Part shown: positions 18,682-28,830 of the stretch, piece after piece
Layout of the letters: each line of letters opens with the position of its first letter
How positions within the stretch are numbered: position 1 is the first letter of the stretch
Notes under the pieces: generated by a model
Told to the model about the DNA's origin: nothing
Database searches by the model: none
The model's input: only the letters and a program-made list of their open reading frames with translations
Translations under genes and position numbers: made by a program
DNA from: Sutcliffiella cohnii
Lineage (GTDB): Bacteria > Bacillota > Bacilli > Bacillales > Bacillaceae_I
DNA: 64,000 nucleotides
Direction: 5' to 3'
Assembly: GCF_002250055.1 (NCBI RefSeq)
Contig: NZ_CP018866.1
Location: 2,100,501-2,164,500, forward strand

Positions 18682-20109
18682 TTAAAATATCCACAAGCCT
18701 ATAAAAGTTGAGATAATCAAACCTAACACAACAGGTATGAAGCTTTTTCTTACAAGTTCCATTACTGGTACTTTTGCAAAGCCGGCAACTGCTACAAGAG
18801 ACGACCAAGCTATTAACGTTCCACCACCAACCCAAATAGAACCCATTTGACCTATTGCAGCTAATGTTGCAGCATCTACACCTACACTGTCACTTAAAGC
18901 ACCAGAAAGAGCGCCAACTAGAGGTAAACCGGAAAAACCAGATCCATCTAATCCAGTAATCATACCTATTAATAATATTCCGAAACCGGCAATAAACGCA
19001 CTTTCAGGAATGAAATTTTGTCCAGCTAGAATTAAATCGAAAAGAAACGAAGGGGTTTCCTCACTACCTGTGCCAAAAATTTTAGCTGAGAGTTCGCCAC
19101 TACCGACAAAGAAAAAACCAGCTATCGGTATAACAGGTCCCATTGCTTTAAACGCAAACAAGAAACCTTTAACTAAATTATCACTTACATTTGAAAGCGA
19201 TGTTCGAACATTACGAAATGTAGAAGCAGCAATTAATAATAAAACAGATGCACCACCGATAAGCGCAGCACCTGTACCGCCTTCTATAGAAGGAATAGAT
19301 GTAACAAATTTCGCTAATACCATGTAGGCAATAACACTTAAAAACGTAGCTGGAACAAGGATTGCAAAAAGTAGACTATATTTACTTTTTTGTTGCTGGT
19401 TATTTAATTCTTCTTTTAAATCTTCATTTGTTTGTTCTGTTTTCTCCCATATGTGTAAATGGTCAATGGAAGGCTTTTGAATATGCTTTCTTATTAAAAT
19501 ATAAGCTAGAACAATGGCAACTGTTCCAGTAATAATGGATAGCACAAAACCACGATCTGCAACGGTATGAATTTCAACAGCTGCTGCTGTTGCCGTTAAA
19601 GTTGGTGCAATTTGTATTATATAGTCTGAAGACAATGCCATCCCTTGACCTGCAAGAGAAATGGCTATCGCTGCACCGATTGGCGGTAGTCCAGCACGGA
19701 CTGCTACAGGAATTAATAGTGCTCCGACTAGCGGGACTGCAGGTGTTGGCCAGAAGAATAGTGAGATTGCATACGTTACAAAAACGATTACCCAAAATGA
19801 AATATGACCATTTTTCATTATTCGTTGAAATGGGGTAATCATTTGTTCGTCTGTTCCTAACGATTTTAGTGAATGTAACAATGCTGTCATAATTGCTATT
19901 ATGAGGAATATATTGAAAAGCTCACCAGCGGCAACTAAGCTTGCGTTAAAGATTGTTTGTAAACCAAACGTAAAAGAGCCACTGAAAATCCAACCTACTA
20001 AAAATGTAACTAATATGGACGGAACTACTACGTTCTGTCTAAATAACATGGTTCCGATTATTACTAATGTCCCTATTAAATACATCCAATGTGCAAAAGT
20101 AAGTTCCAT
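18682..20109 (-). CDS. multi-pass membrane transporter, substrate unknown
   Basis: 475 residues with about eleven to twelve membrane segments and an inverted-repeat layout of the ion-transporter superfamily kind. Conserved-looking loops are PTPAVPLVGALLIPVAVRAG and GQGMALSSDYIIQIAP in the first half, and TGLDGSGFSGLPLVGALSG in the second. A central charged loop (TEQTNEDLKEELNNQQQ) divides the halves. It resembles B. subtilis YhfA-type putative transporters, but I cannot assign a substrate. It is divergent from the amidase gene, which may be functionally related. Confidence 0.7.
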   Translation of the reverse strand: MELTFAHWMYLIGTLVIIGTMLFRQNVVVPSILVTFLVGWIFSGSFTFGLQTIFNASLVAAGELFNIFLIIAIMTALLHSLKSLGTDEQMITPFQRIMKNGHISFWVIVFVTYAISLFFWPTPAVPLVGALLIPVAVRAGLPPIGAAIAISLAGQGMALSSDYIIQIAPTLTATAAAVEIHTVADRGFVLSIITGTVAIVLAYILIRKHIQKPSIDHLHIWEKTEQTNEDLKEELNNQQQKSKYSLLFAILVPATFLSVIAYMVLAKFVTSIPSIEGGTGAALIGGASVLLLIAASTFRNVRTSLSNVSDNLVKGFLFAFKAMGPVIPIAGFFFVGSGELSAKIFGTGSEETPSFLFDLILAGQNFIPESAFIAGFGILLIGMITGLDGSGFSGLPLVGALSGALSDSVGVDAATLAAIGQMGSIWVGGGTLIAWSSLVAVAGFAKVPVMELVRKSFIPVVLGLIISTFIGLWIF

Positions 20110-20289
20110 CGATAAAAATCTCCCTTCCGCAGAGAATACGAAGCAAAGATGTTTCGTATAGTAGCCTATGCGAACGAAATATATTTCGTGTTAAGGTGAG
20201 GAGGGAGTTAAAAATAATTGTTTTTGTTTTAGAAGGTTTCTAGATGAAAAATAGAGAATACGGTATGTAGCATAAAAGGGGGGATTTAG

Positions 20290-21792
20290 TTGAATCATTT
20301 TGGATATGAAAATTATGATGGTTTAGGAATAGCCGAGTTGATTAAGCAGAAGGAAGTTAGTAAACCCGAAGTTTTGGAAGCAGCTTTAAATAAAATGGAA
20401 TCAGTTAATAAAGATGTAAATGCCTTTATTTATACTCGAAAAGAGAAGGTACAAAAAGAAATAGTAGATGAAAATGAAGGTATCTTTGCTGGAGTACCAT
20501 TTGCGTTAAAAGATATCTCACAAGAAATGAAAGGGGAGCCACTTACGCTAGGCTCCAAAGTGCATAAAGACTATGTTTCAAACGAAGATTCGGAATATGT
20601 AAAACGATTAAGAAAACAAGGGTTGCTTTTTCTAGGTTACACAAACGTTCCAGAATTTGGTTTAATGGCAGTTACAGAACCGAAACACTATGGCCCAACT
20701 AGAAATCCTTGGAATTTAGATTATACACCTGGTGGCTCTAGCGGTGGCTCAGCTGCAGCTGTTGCATCAGGCATGGTACCATTTGCTGGAGCAAACGATG
20801 GCGGAGGTTCCATTAGAATACCAGCAGCATATTGTGGATTATTTGGTTTAAAACCTACTAGAGGGAGAACACCTGTTGGACCAAAAAACGGACGGTATTG
20901 GCAAGGTGCAACAGTGGAACATGCAATAACAAAAACGGTAAGAGATAGTGCTGCATTACTGGATATATTAAACGGTGTAGAAAAAGCAGGGGCTTATACG
21001 GCACCTCCGTTTAATGGAAGGTACTTAAAGGAAATAGAAAAAGGGATAGAGACTCCTTTAAAAATAGCCTTTTCTATCGAATCTCCTATTCTAACTGAAG
21101 TAAACAAAGAGTGCCAGGCTGCTGTAATAAAAACCGTAAAGCATTTAGAATCTTTAGGACATCATGTAATAGAAAAGAATGCACCGGTCGATGGTAAGAA
21201 GTTGGCAGCGAGTTATATTACACTATATTTTGGAGAAGTGAGTGCCTCTATATCACGATTAGAAGAAGTAATTGGAAAAAGAGTGAAATATGAAGATGTA
21301 GAACCGACTACTTGGCTTTTAAGCTTGCTCGGGAAGGCTACAACTGCACAAGAATTTGTTCTTAGTTTACAGGAATGGGATAGAGCTGCATATGAAATGG
21401 AAGTTTTTCACGAAACGTATGATCTTTATATAACTCCAACAACAGCATTTCCACCTGCTAAAATTGGAGACCATGACCTAAAATCATTGGAAAAGCTTGC
21501 ATTAGAAGTAACAGGGAAAATCGGGTCTGCTAAACTGTTGAAGAAACTTGGAATCGTAGATAAGTTAGTGGAAGATAGCTTGAAAAGAGTACCATTTACT
21601 CAACTAGCCAATTTAACAGGTCAACCAGCAATGTCTGTACCTCTCCATGTAACAAACGAAGGTTTACCTGTAGGAGTTCAATTTATGGCAGCAAGAGGAA
21701 AGGAAGATTTATTATTAAAAATGGCGGCGATGCTAGAGCAAACAAGCCTTTGGACTCCATTAAATGAAAACCCGTATTTTAAAATAGATTGA
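20290..21792 (+). CDS. amidase (amidase-signature family)
   Basis: 500 residues starting at TTG 20290, eight or so bases after AAAGGGGGG. The amidase-signature motif is complete: PFALKDIS supplies the catalytic Lys (about residue 75), and GGSSGGSAAAVASG plus GGSIRIPAAYCG supply the Ser residues. It hydrolyses an amide of unknown nature in the cytoplasm. It is not accompanied by gatB or gatC, so it is not the tRNA amidotransferase subunit. Confidence 0.88.
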   Translation: MNHFGYENYDGLGIAELIKQKEVSKPEVLEAALNKMESVNKDVNAFIYTRKEKVQKEIVDENEGIFAGVPFALKDISQEMKGEPLTLGSKVHKDYVSNEDSEYVKRLRKQGLLFLGYTNVPEFGLMAVTEPKHYGPTRNPWNLDYTPGGSSGGSAAAVASGMVPFAGANDGGGSIRIPAAYCGLFGLKPTRGRTPVGPKNGRYWQGATVEHAITKTVRDSAALLDILNGVEKAGAYTAPPFNGRYLKEIEKGIETPLKIAFSIESPILTEVNKECQAAVIKTVKHLESLGHHVIEKNAPVDGKKLAASYITLYFGEVSASISRLEEVIGKRVKYEDVEPTTWLLSLLGKATTAQEFVLSLQEWDRAAYEMEVFHETYDLYITPTTAFPPAKIGDHDLKSLEKLALEVTGKIGSAKLLKKLGIVDKLVEDSLKRVPFTQLANLTGQPAMSVPLHVTNEGLPVGVQFMAARGKEDLLLKMAAMLEQTSLWTPLNENPYFKID

Positions 21793-21812
21793 AATAATGT
21801 TTATTTGAACAT

Positions 21813-21851
21813 AAAAAAGAAACCTACATAAATGCAGGTTTCTTTTTTTTC
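21813..21851 (+). terminator. Rho-independent terminator
   Basis: AAAAAAGAAACCT and AGGTTTCTTTTTTTT form a strong stem and T run after the amidase gene. Confidence 0.85.
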
Positions 21852-22094
21852 GAAAATTGAGGCGAGTAAACAGCACTCCACATAGTGCCTGCCAAAATGG
21901 CTCGTTGCTCGACTTACACAATTCAGCTCATCGCTTAATTAATATAACACGATTCTATTATAATTTCAACTATATTTTAGTAAACCATTATTTAGCAATA
22001 AGTACTATGCTATTATTATTATCTAGATGGAGTCGAATATATACAAAGATAACACTTTTTAAGACGTACACTAAAAGTAGAAGGAGAAACGGAA

Positions 22095-22934
22095 ATGGAC
22101 AGACCTATTTGCTTTATTACAGGAACATCTAGTGGTTTTGGACTTTTAACAACAATTGAGATGGCTAAAGAAGGATATACAGTTATCGCTACAATGCGTA
22201 ATCTACAAAAAAAGACATTGTTAGTAGAAGAAATAGAAAGAGCTGGTTTGTCTGAATTTATCCATATTATCCAATTAGATGTTACTAATCATAATAGTAT
22301 AAAAGAAGTAATACAAACTACTATCGAAAAATATGATCGGATTGACGTCTTAATTAATAATGCTGGCTATGCATTTGGAAGTTTCATTGAAGAAATGAAA
22401 ATGGAAGAGTTGAGAGAACAGTTTGAAACAAATTTTTTCGGTTTAGTTGCACTTACGAAAGAAGTTATCCCTCATATGAGGCAAAGTAGGAATGGGACAA
22501 TAGTTAACATGAGCAGTATAAGTGGACATTTTGGTTTTCCAGCCTTAGGTGCATATGCTTCTTCCAAATTTGCCGTAGAAGGATTTAGTGAATCTTTACG
22601 GTTTGAACTATTACCATTTGGAATAAAAGTCGTATTAATAGAGCCTGGTTCTTACCGAACAGATATTTGGACAAAAGGATTTTCAGGAATAAAGGTAAAC
22701 GAAACATCTCCATATGCAGCATATAAAAGCAAAATGTTCCAAGTTGTTGAGCACATTGAAGAAAACGCTCAAAATCCACTTGAAGTAGCGGAAACAATAG
22801 TACAGGCAGTTAAGAATCCAAATCCACCTTTACGATATCCTGTTGGTAGGGCAATTAAAACACAAATTAAATGGAAAAATATTATCCCTTGGAAATGGTT
22901 AGAAAAACAAGTAAGTAAAAAAATATTAAAATGA
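22095..22934 (+). CDS. short-chain dehydrogenase/reductase
   Basis: 279 residues. The nucleotide-binding motif is GTSSGFG (residues 9-15), followed by NNAGYA, catalytic Ser in NMSSISG and YASSK (Tyr and Lys). The classical SDR fold is complete. The long C-terminal tail (WKNIIPWKWLEKQVSKKIL) is typical of YusZ-like oxidoreductases. ATG 22095 follows AGAAGGAG. The alcohol or ketone substrate is unknown. It is a single-gene unit. Confidence 0.85.
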   Translation: MDRPICFITGTSSGFGLLTTIEMAKEGYTVIATMRNLQKKTLLVEEIERAGLSEFIHIIQLDVTNHNSIKEVIQTTIEKYDRIDVLINNAGYAFGSFIEEMKMEELREQFETNFFGLVALTKEVIPHMRQSRNGTIVNMSSISGHFGFPALGAYASSKFAVEGFSESLRFELLPFGIKVVLIEPGSYRTDIWTKGFSGIKVNETSPYAAYKSKMFQVVEHIEENAQNPLEVAETIVQAVKNPNPPLRYPVGRAIKTQIKWKNIIPWKWLEKQVSKKILK

Positions 22935-23154
22935 AAAATATTACAACGCCATTTAAGTGTTGATTCCCCTCTATAGGTGTGTTTTGGCTAAGTATATCTA
23001 ATAACATTAACGATTCTTTTATACTTACTACAATTTACTATACCATTTGTATCGCCAACTTCTTGACTATCATTTTATTGTAGCTTAATTTATAATAGAG
23101 TGATAGAATAGTGTCTAATTTTGTCGAATGAGGTTACTGGAGGGTTTCAGTATT

Positions 23155-23991
23155 ATGTTGCAAGTAAAGAAAGTTTTAAATAATAATGTTCTTATCGCAA
23201 TTCATCCGAGCTATAATGAAGTAATATTGACAGGTAAAGGTATTGGTTTCGGAAAAAAGCCTGGAGAAAATATTTCTAGTGAGAAAGCTGAAAAGTTTTT
23301 TGTTTTAAAAAATGAAAAAGAACAACAACAGTACAAGCAGTTACTTGATTATGTTGACGAATCCTTCATCGGGTTAATGAATGAATGTATGGAAAAGATA
23401 GAGACACGATTACAAATTCAATTAAATGAACATATTCATGTTGGGTTAACAGATCATCTATATTTTGCTGTTAAGAGAATACAACAAGGGATAGATATTA
23501 AAAATCCTTTCTTAAACGAAACAGAATCAGCATATCCGAAAGAATATTCAGTAGCGATGGAAGTTGTTAACTGGTTAAATAAAAAATTAAATATCGATAT
23601 ACCTGAAGGAGAAGTTGGTTTTATTGCCCTTCATATTCATAGTGCTTTAACAAATAAAAATCTTTCTGAAATTAATCGTCATACACAGCTTATTAATGAA
23701 CTTGTACAAATAATAGAAATATCTTTAAATATAAAAATTGATAGAAAAGATGTTAATTACCTTCGATTAGTTCATCACTTTCACTGTTCCATTGAGCGCA
23801 TATCAGAAGGGAACATTCCCTCTGAAAAACAAGAAACATTAGCAAAAGTATTGCAAAATGAATATCCTGTATGTTACAATCTTGCTTGGAAATTGATTAA
23901 GATAATGCAACAGAAATTACAAAAGCCTGTACCAGATGAAGAAGCCGTTTACATAACGCTTCATTTGCAAAGGCTTTCTAAACAACAATAA
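23155..23991 (+). CDS. glcT: transcription antiterminator GlcT
   Basis: 278 residues from ATG 23155, chosen because GGAGGG lies upstream and because GlcT proteins begin with VKKVLNNNV. The N-terminal RNA-binding domain (VLNNNVLIAIHPSYNEVILTGKGIGFGKKPG) is followed by two PRD domains whose conserved His residues are the PTS phosphorylation sites (VGFIALHIHSA and RLVHHFH, then ITLHLQRL). Without glucose, phosphorylation inactivates it; with glucose it binds the RAT hairpin at 24010 and lets transcription enter ptsG. Confidence 0.93.
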   Translation: MLQVKKVLNNNVLIAIHPSYNEVILTGKGIGFGKKPGENISSEKAEKFFVLKNEKEQQQYKQLLDYVDESFIGLMNECMEKIETRLQIQLNEHIHVGLTDHLYFAVKRIQQGIDIKNPFLNETESAYPKEYSVAMEVVNWLNKKLNIDIPEGEVGFIALHIHSALTNKNLSEINRHTQLINELVQIIEISLNIKIDRKDVNYLRLVHHFHCSIERISEGNIPSEKQETLAKVLQNEYPVCYNLAWKLIKIMQQKLQKPVPDEEAVYITLHLQRLSKQQ

Positions 23992-24009
23992 AATAAACAC
24001 GCTTTTTTT

Positions 24010-24039
24010 CACGTGTTACTGGTAGTGCAGGCATGAGAG
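24010..24039 (+). promoter_or_regulatory. RAT, GlcT RNA antiterminator target
   Basis: CACGTGTTACTGGTAGTGCA followed by GGCATGAGAG matches the GlcT-type ribonucleic antiterminator pattern (GTGTTACTG ... CAGGCATGAG). Its 3' arm overlaps the 5' arm of the terminator at 24032, giving the mutually exclusive structures expected of this system. Confidence 0.88.
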
Positions 24040-24116
24040 GGAGAAAAGGCTAAAAAATAAAGGCAGAATTTTTCTATCTTCATTTTTTAACCGATTCTTT
24101 TTCTCATGTTTTTTTG
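24032..24116 (+). terminator. leader terminator of ptsG
   Basis: CATGAGAGGGAGAAAAGG pairs with CCGATTCTTTTTCTCATG, followed by a T run. It is the terminator that GlcT binding to the RAT prevents. Confidence 0.85.
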
Positions 24117-24181
24117 TTGTTATCTGAAACATTTTACATAAATGCTTCATTATTTCTAGTTGTAAATAGGAGGAAAGAAAG

Positions 24182-26212
24182 ATGTTAAAGAATACTTTTG
24201 GTACTTTGCAACGTGTTGGTAGGGCATTAATGCTACCGGTTGCATTATTACCTGCAGCGGGGATTTTATTAGCATTTGGTAATGCGCTTCAAAACCCTAG
24301 CTTAACAAATCGAATACCAGCGCTAGAAGCTGAATGGGTTGTTTTACTTGCGTCTATCATGGAACAAGCGGGAGATATAGTTTTTGCTAATTTACCACTA
24401 TTGTTTGCTATTGGTGTCGCAATTGGATTAGCAGGTGGAGATGGTGTAGCTGGCCTTGCCGCAATGATTGGCTACTTAATTATGAATGTAACGATGAGTG
24501 TTATTGGAGGCATAACTGCTGCAGATGTAGATTTAAACCCAGCTTATGCAAACGTTTTAGGAATTCCAACGTTACAAACGGGTGTTTTCGGTGGGGTAAT
24601 AGCCGGGTTACTCGGGGCCTATATGTATAATAAGTATTATAATATCGAGTTACCTACGTATTTAGGTTTCTTTGCTGGTAAACGTTTCGTTCCAATCGTG
24701 ACGGCTGCCGCTGCATTGGTTTTAGGTGTTATTATGAACTTTATTTGGCCGTATGCGCAAGAAGGGTTAAATACGTTTTCTTATATAATGACAGAATCTA
24801 ACCGGACAATTGCAGCATTTGTGTTCGGGGTAATTGAACGAGCATTAATACCATTTGGACTTCATCATATTTTCTATTCACCGTTTTGGTTTGAATTTGG
24901 AAGTTATACGAGTGCTGCCGGTGAAATTGTTCGTGGAGATCAAAGAATATTCTTTGCGCAAATTCGAGATGGTGCTGAATTAACCGCTGGTACATTTATG
25001 ACAGGTAAATTTCCATTTATGATGTTCGGATTACCAGCAGCAGCACTTGCAATCTATCATTGTGCACGTCCAGAACAAAAGAAAATGGTTGCAGGTATTA
25101 TGGGTTCTGCAGCATTAACGTCATTCTTAACAGGAATAACGGAACCACTTGAATTTAGTTTCTTGTTTGTTGCGCCATTATTATTTGCGATACACACAGT
25201 ATTTGCTGGTTTATCGTTCATGGTTATGCATATGTTAGATATAAAAATAGGTATGACTTTCTCAGGAGGGGTTATCGACTTTATCCTATTCGGTATCCTA
25301 CCAAACCAAACAGATTGGTGGCTTGTAATTCCAGTCGGATTACTATTTGCAGTTATCTATTATTTCGGATTCCGATTCGCAATTCAGAAGTTTAATTTAA
25401 TGACTCCTGGACGAGAAGTAAATGTAGAAGAAAAGTCTGACAATGGAAATGCTGGTAAGAATGAGTTACCATTAGGTGTTCTTAAAGCTCTAGGCGGAGA
25501 AAGTAACTTAACTAGTTTAGATGCATGTATTACACGTCTTCGCGTTAGCGTTAAAGACGTAAATCAAGTAGATAAAAATCAATTGAAAAAACTTGGTGCT
25601 TCTGGCGTAATGCAGATAGATAAAAATATTCAGGCGATATTTGGTCCGCGTTCAGAAATTATTAAAGGACAAATCCAAGATATAATCAATGGTAAAACTC
25701 CAGTTATGGAGGAAGTAGCAGCTACTTCAGAAAAAGTACAGAGTAATGTAAATAAAACGTCAACAATAGCAATACCTATGACAGGACAGCTTTTACCTTT
25801 ATCCGAAGTACCTGATCAAGTTTTTTCGCAAAAAATGATGGGAGATGGTTTTGCGATCAAACCGTCAGAGGGGACAGTCGTTTCACCTGTTGAAGGGACT
25901 ATTGTTAATCTTTTCCCAACGAAGCACGCAGTAGGTATTGTAACGGAAGACGGCCGAGAAGTTCTCGTTCATGTTGGTATTGATACTGTAAACTTGAAAG
26001 GTAAAGGCTTTGAAAACCTTGTTGAGCAGGGTGATAAAGTTAGTCAAGGTCAACCATTATTACAAGTAGATTTAGAGATTATTGAAAACGAAGCAGCGTC
26101 TACTATAACTCCTGTTATTTTCACTAATTTAGCAGCGAATGAAGTGGTTCATATAAATGAGGGTGCTGTAAAGTTTGGCGAAATAAATTGTGTGGAAATT
26201 AAGAATAACTAA
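24182..26212 (+). CDS. ptsG: glucose-specific PTS transporter EIICBA
   Basis: 676 residues in the order IIC-IIB-IIA. IIC (1-400) has about ten membrane segments and the sugar-site motif GITEPLEFSFLF. IIB (about 430-510) has the phosphocysteine in LDACITRLRV. IIA (about 535-676) has the phosphohistidine region VLVHVGIDTVNLKG. It imports and phosphorylates glucose. The start follows GGAGGAAAG. Regulation by the adjacent GlcT and the RAT/terminator leader is evident. Confidence 0.95.
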   Translation: MLKNTFGTLQRVGRALMLPVALLPAAGILLAFGNALQNPSLTNRIPALEAEWVVLLASIMEQAGDIVFANLPLLFAIGVAIGLAGGDGVAGLAAMIGYLIMNVTMSVIGGITAADVDLNPAYANVLGIPTLQTGVFGGVIAGLLGAYMYNKYYNIELPTYLGFFAGKRFVPIVTAAAALVLGVIMNFIWPYAQEGLNTFSYIMTESNRTIAAFVFGVIERALIPFGLHHIFYSPFWFEFGSYTSAAGEIVRGDQRIFFAQIRDGAELTAGTFMTGKFPFMMFGLPAAALAIYHCARPEQKKMVAGIMGSAALTSFLTGITEPLEFSFLFVAPLLFAIHTVFAGLSFMVMHMLDIKIGMTFSGGVIDFILFGILPNQTDWWLVIPVGLLFAVIYYFGFRFAIQKFNLMTPGREVNVEEKSDNGNAGKNELPLGVLKALGGESNLTSLDACITRLRVSVKDVNQVDKNQLKKLGASGVMQIDKNIQAIFGPRSEIIKGQIQDIINGKTPVMEEVAATSEKVQSNVNKTSTIAIPMTGQLLPLSEVPDQVFSQKMMGDGFAIKPSEGTVVSPVEGTIVNLFPTKHAVGIVTEDGREVLVHVGIDTVNLKGKGFENLVEQGDKVSQGQPLLQVDLEIIENEAASTITPVIFTNLAANEVVHINEGAVKFGEINCVEIKNN

Positions 26213-26218
26213 AAGTAA

Positions 26219-26249
26219 ATGGCTACCATTATTCGGGTAGCCTTTTTAT
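26219..26249 (+). terminator. Rho-independent terminator
   Basis: GGCTACC and GGGTAGCC stem with a T run, seven bases after the ptsG stop. Confidence 0.85.
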
Positions 26250-26386
26250 TATGTTTTCTACCTTCGAAATAGACTTATATATTTTAAATATATTGAAAAT
26301 ACTATCAGTTTCGTATTAAAATGGTGTTATATAATAGATAATTTGATAGGCATTATTAAACATATTGTTGTTAAAGGATGTAATGT

Positions 26387-28432
26387 ATGAACATACAGTC
26401 TATTTTAGAAGGGAATAAAGATTCCTTTGAAGAGATTTTAGAAGACTATGGATCTAGACTTTATCAATCTGCTCTTCTATTAGGGTATGATAAAGAAGAA
26501 AGTGAAAATGTGGTTGCTAATACATTTATTTATATATACGAAAGTTTAAAAAACTATAATCAATCCGAGCCTTTTTCATGCTGGATTTCCGAAAGAATTG
26601 TTACCTACTTATTTGAAAAAAAACGACCAAGAACCTCAACATCAGTACTTCATGACCAAAAACACTTATCATTCGTTACGACCTTTCAACAACTCACCAC
26701 GCCATATAAAAAAACAATTTTGCACTATATATTTCAAGAAGAAAAAAAAGAAGTACCTTTAGAAGTGGAGAAAGCACTTTGGCAGTTAATTAATGAGAAC
26801 TTGTCATCTAAAGAGGAGTGTATGAGACCTAACCTCCTTTTTCTATATGTATTAGGAAACATAAGTAGTTATGAAAGGGTAACAATAGACGATCATTTAG
26901 AGTTTTGTCCTTTCTGTCGAGAAACAAGAGAAGAAATAAAGAAAAGACTAAAGATAATACATAATTATTTTAATCAAGCTGCATGTCCAGAAATGATAAA
27001 AAATAAAGTATTACAACAATTAAAACCGTATAGTATGAATAAAAAAAGTAAAAGAAAAAAGGCAATTTATCAATCAATAGCAGCTGGAAGTATTATCGGT
27101 ATTTTTACAATGTTTATTATTTTTCAACCAACGTTGGAAAAATGGACCACTCTTGCAAGTAACTATATGAAACACGGCGAATTTTACAACGTATGGAAAG
27201 AGGGTACCTATACGGCAAGCGATAAAGAAATAACTATGGAAATAACGGGCATTGACATAACCTCAACATTATCGAAAATAGACTTTAAAATAGAAACAGA
27301 GAGAGAATTAGATGCAACATACTTAAATAATGACACACATATGCTCAATGTGTATCAGCTTGGATTATTACAAATACAATTAGACAATGAATTTGTACCA
27401 ATAGAACAAACTTCCATTATTTCAACAAGTGACGATTTAAAGGAAGGGTCTATATATTTTTATTTGAGTGATGTAAGTGAAACCTTACCTGAAGAATTTA
27501 CAATAAAACTTCTGCCCTATAGGATAGGTGGAATATTCGGAAGTTGGGAAATTGATCTTCCTATCCAATATAGTAAAGGTTTAAAGGAAGCAGAAGTATT
27601 TACTTCCTATGAAACAAAGACGATATTAGATAAGTATCAAATTATTATTAATGAATTTAAATATAGTGAAGTTGGTAGTGAATTAACATTTACAGTGGAT
27701 TATACAGAGGCTGAGGAAGAGAGGAGGATGGCTAAACGAGAAGAATTAAACTATGCAGATGATCAAGGTTTTCATTATCAATATCGTATAGTTAATGATC
27801 AGGGAGAATCCTTATATCCTTTCAGTTATATGTATAATCGCATGTCGCTATCTAGTTATTATGAGCCATGGCAGTATTATGGACAGCAAACCCATATGTA
27901 TCACCATTATTATTATAATGAGGATGCGTATATGCCAACAACGAAAGGCAAAAAGGATGAGGATTTATTTTTCTTATTGGAATCAATTGAATTTTATGAT
28001 GTTGCAAATATCGAAATGGAAGTTCCGTTAAAGGATGGTATTCAAATTCCTTTATCTATTAAAGATGAGTATATTGATTTTGACTACGTAAAAGTCGAAA
28101 AATTAGAAGCGAATGACGAAAGACCCGAGCGTTTACAAGTATCGATAATTGGACAACAAAAAATGAAAGAACACATAGCAGAAACGTATATTTTTGATTA
28201 TATGTGGTATGTAGACTATGAATGGGGAGAAAACGAAAATACTTATTTAGATTTCTATTGGGAAGATGTTGATGCTAACTCTATGAGTCGAAGAACTACT
28301 AATTCTAATATTATATTTCAAGTGGACATTCCTATAAATCAAACATTACCAGAAACGATTATATTAAAAAGTGACCATTCAAAAAATTACTATTACTTTA
28401 ATGATAAATTTAAAATCCCGTTAAATAAATAA
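26387..28432 (+). CDS. ECF sigma region-2-like / zinc anti-sigma / membrane fusion protein
   Basis: 681 residues. Residues about 8-75 resemble ECF sigma region 2 (DSFEEILEDYGSRLYQSALL, then VVANTFIYIYESL). Residues 140-180 look like a zinc-binding anti-sigma domain with Cys145, His170, Cys174 and Cys177 (DDHLEFCPFC). A single membrane segment lies at about 227-247. The remaining 430 residues would be extracytoplasmic and beta-rich, like the DUF4179/DUF5643 C-terminal regions of anti-sigma factors. A normal sigma region 4 is not apparent between 90 and 140. It may be a membrane-bound sensor that kept only a sigma decoy domain. The function is inferred. Confidence 0.65.
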   Translation: MNIQSILEGNKDSFEEILEDYGSRLYQSALLLGYDKEESENVVANTFIYIYESLKNYNQSEPFSCWISERIVTYLFEKKRPRTSTSVLHDQKHLSFVTTFQQLTTPYKKTILHYIFQEEKKEVPLEVEKALWQLINENLSSKEECMRPNLLFLYVLGNISSYERVTIDDHLEFCPFCRETREEIKKRLKIIHNYFNQAACPEMIKNKVLQQLKPYSMNKKSKRKKAIYQSIAAGSIIGIFTMFIIFQPTLEKWTTLASNYMKHGEFYNVWKEGTYTASDKEITMEITGIDITSTLSKIDFKIETERELDATYLNNDTHMLNVYQLGLLQIQLDNEFVPIEQTSIISTSDDLKEGSIYFYLSDVSETLPEEFTIKLLPYRIGGIFGSWEIDLPIQYSKGLKEAEVFTSYETKTILDKYQIIINEFKYSEVGSELTFTVDYTEAEEERRMAKREELNYADDQGFHYQYRIVNDQGESLYPFSYMYNRMSLSSYYEPWQYYGQQTHMYHHYYYNEDAYMPTTKGKKDEDLFFLLESIEFYDVANIEMEVPLKDGIQIPLSIKDEYIDFDYVKVEKLEANDERPERLQVSIIGQQKMKEHIAETYIFDYMWYVDYEWGENENTYLDFYWEDVDANSMSRRTTNSNIIFQVDIPINQTLPETIILKSDHSKNYYYFNDKFKIPLNK

Positions 28433-28441
28433 TGTTTGAAC

Positions 28442-28475
28442 AAGTACCGTTATTTGTAACGGTGCTTATTTTTTA
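28442..28475 (+). terminator. Rho-independent terminator
   Basis: AAGTACCGTT and AACGGTGCTT pair, followed by ATTTTTTA. Confidence 0.8.
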
Positions 28476-28517
28476 GCTATAATAATACCGTTGCTTTATT
28501 TAGCTTAGGAGTGTGAA

Positions 28518-28805
28518 ATGATGGTAAATGAAATTACTTTAAATGGTTATTCAATAAATATAGAGAAATATTACGAGGAAATAGAAGATGACCTATTAAC
28601 AATTTCAATTGTTTTTTACGTAAATAGTGAACATTATCATGACATTACAACACTATTATATAGTGGAACATTTGATGTTGTAGTCCCAGAACGCAACTTA
28701 TCATTTCGTGGAATGATTTCTAATTACTCAACTTCTATTACTAACTTGTATGAAAAAGGTAACATTGGAGAGTATAAATTATCCTTAAAGCAAGTTAACA
28801 GTTGA
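28518..28805 (+). CDS. ykvR: DUF3219 family protein (YkvR-like)
   Basis: 95 residues, matching the B. subtilis YkvR/DUF3219 family in length and in its conserved stretch VPERNLSFRGMISNYSTS followed by ITNLYE. It is a cytoplasmic beta-rich protein of unknown function. ATG 28518 follows TTAGGAGTG. Its stop codon lies inside the -35 box of the next promoter. Confidence 0.75.
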   Translation: MMVNEITLNGYSINIEKYYEEIEDDLLTISIVFYVNSEHYHDITTLLYSGTFDVVVPERNLSFRGMISNYSTSITNLYEKGNIGEYKLSLKQVNS

Positions 28806-28830
28806 CACAAACATAATCTAATGATATATT
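28802..28830 (+). promoter_or_regulatory. sigma-A promoter of the dioxygenase gene
   Basis: TTGACA (28802-28807), 17 bases, TATATT (28825-28830). It is near consensus and overlaps the stop codon of the DUF3219 gene. Confidence 0.8.

Noticed and set aside
19010-20161. Plus-strand ORFs of 82-105 codons opposite the transporter gene
   Set aside because: They lie antisense to a well-supported membrane-protein gene, have no ribosome sites and have compositions expected of shadow frames.
21857-22132. 91-codon ORF before the SDR gene
   Set aside because: It overlaps the SDR start in another frame, lacks a ribosome site and has no protein-like pattern.
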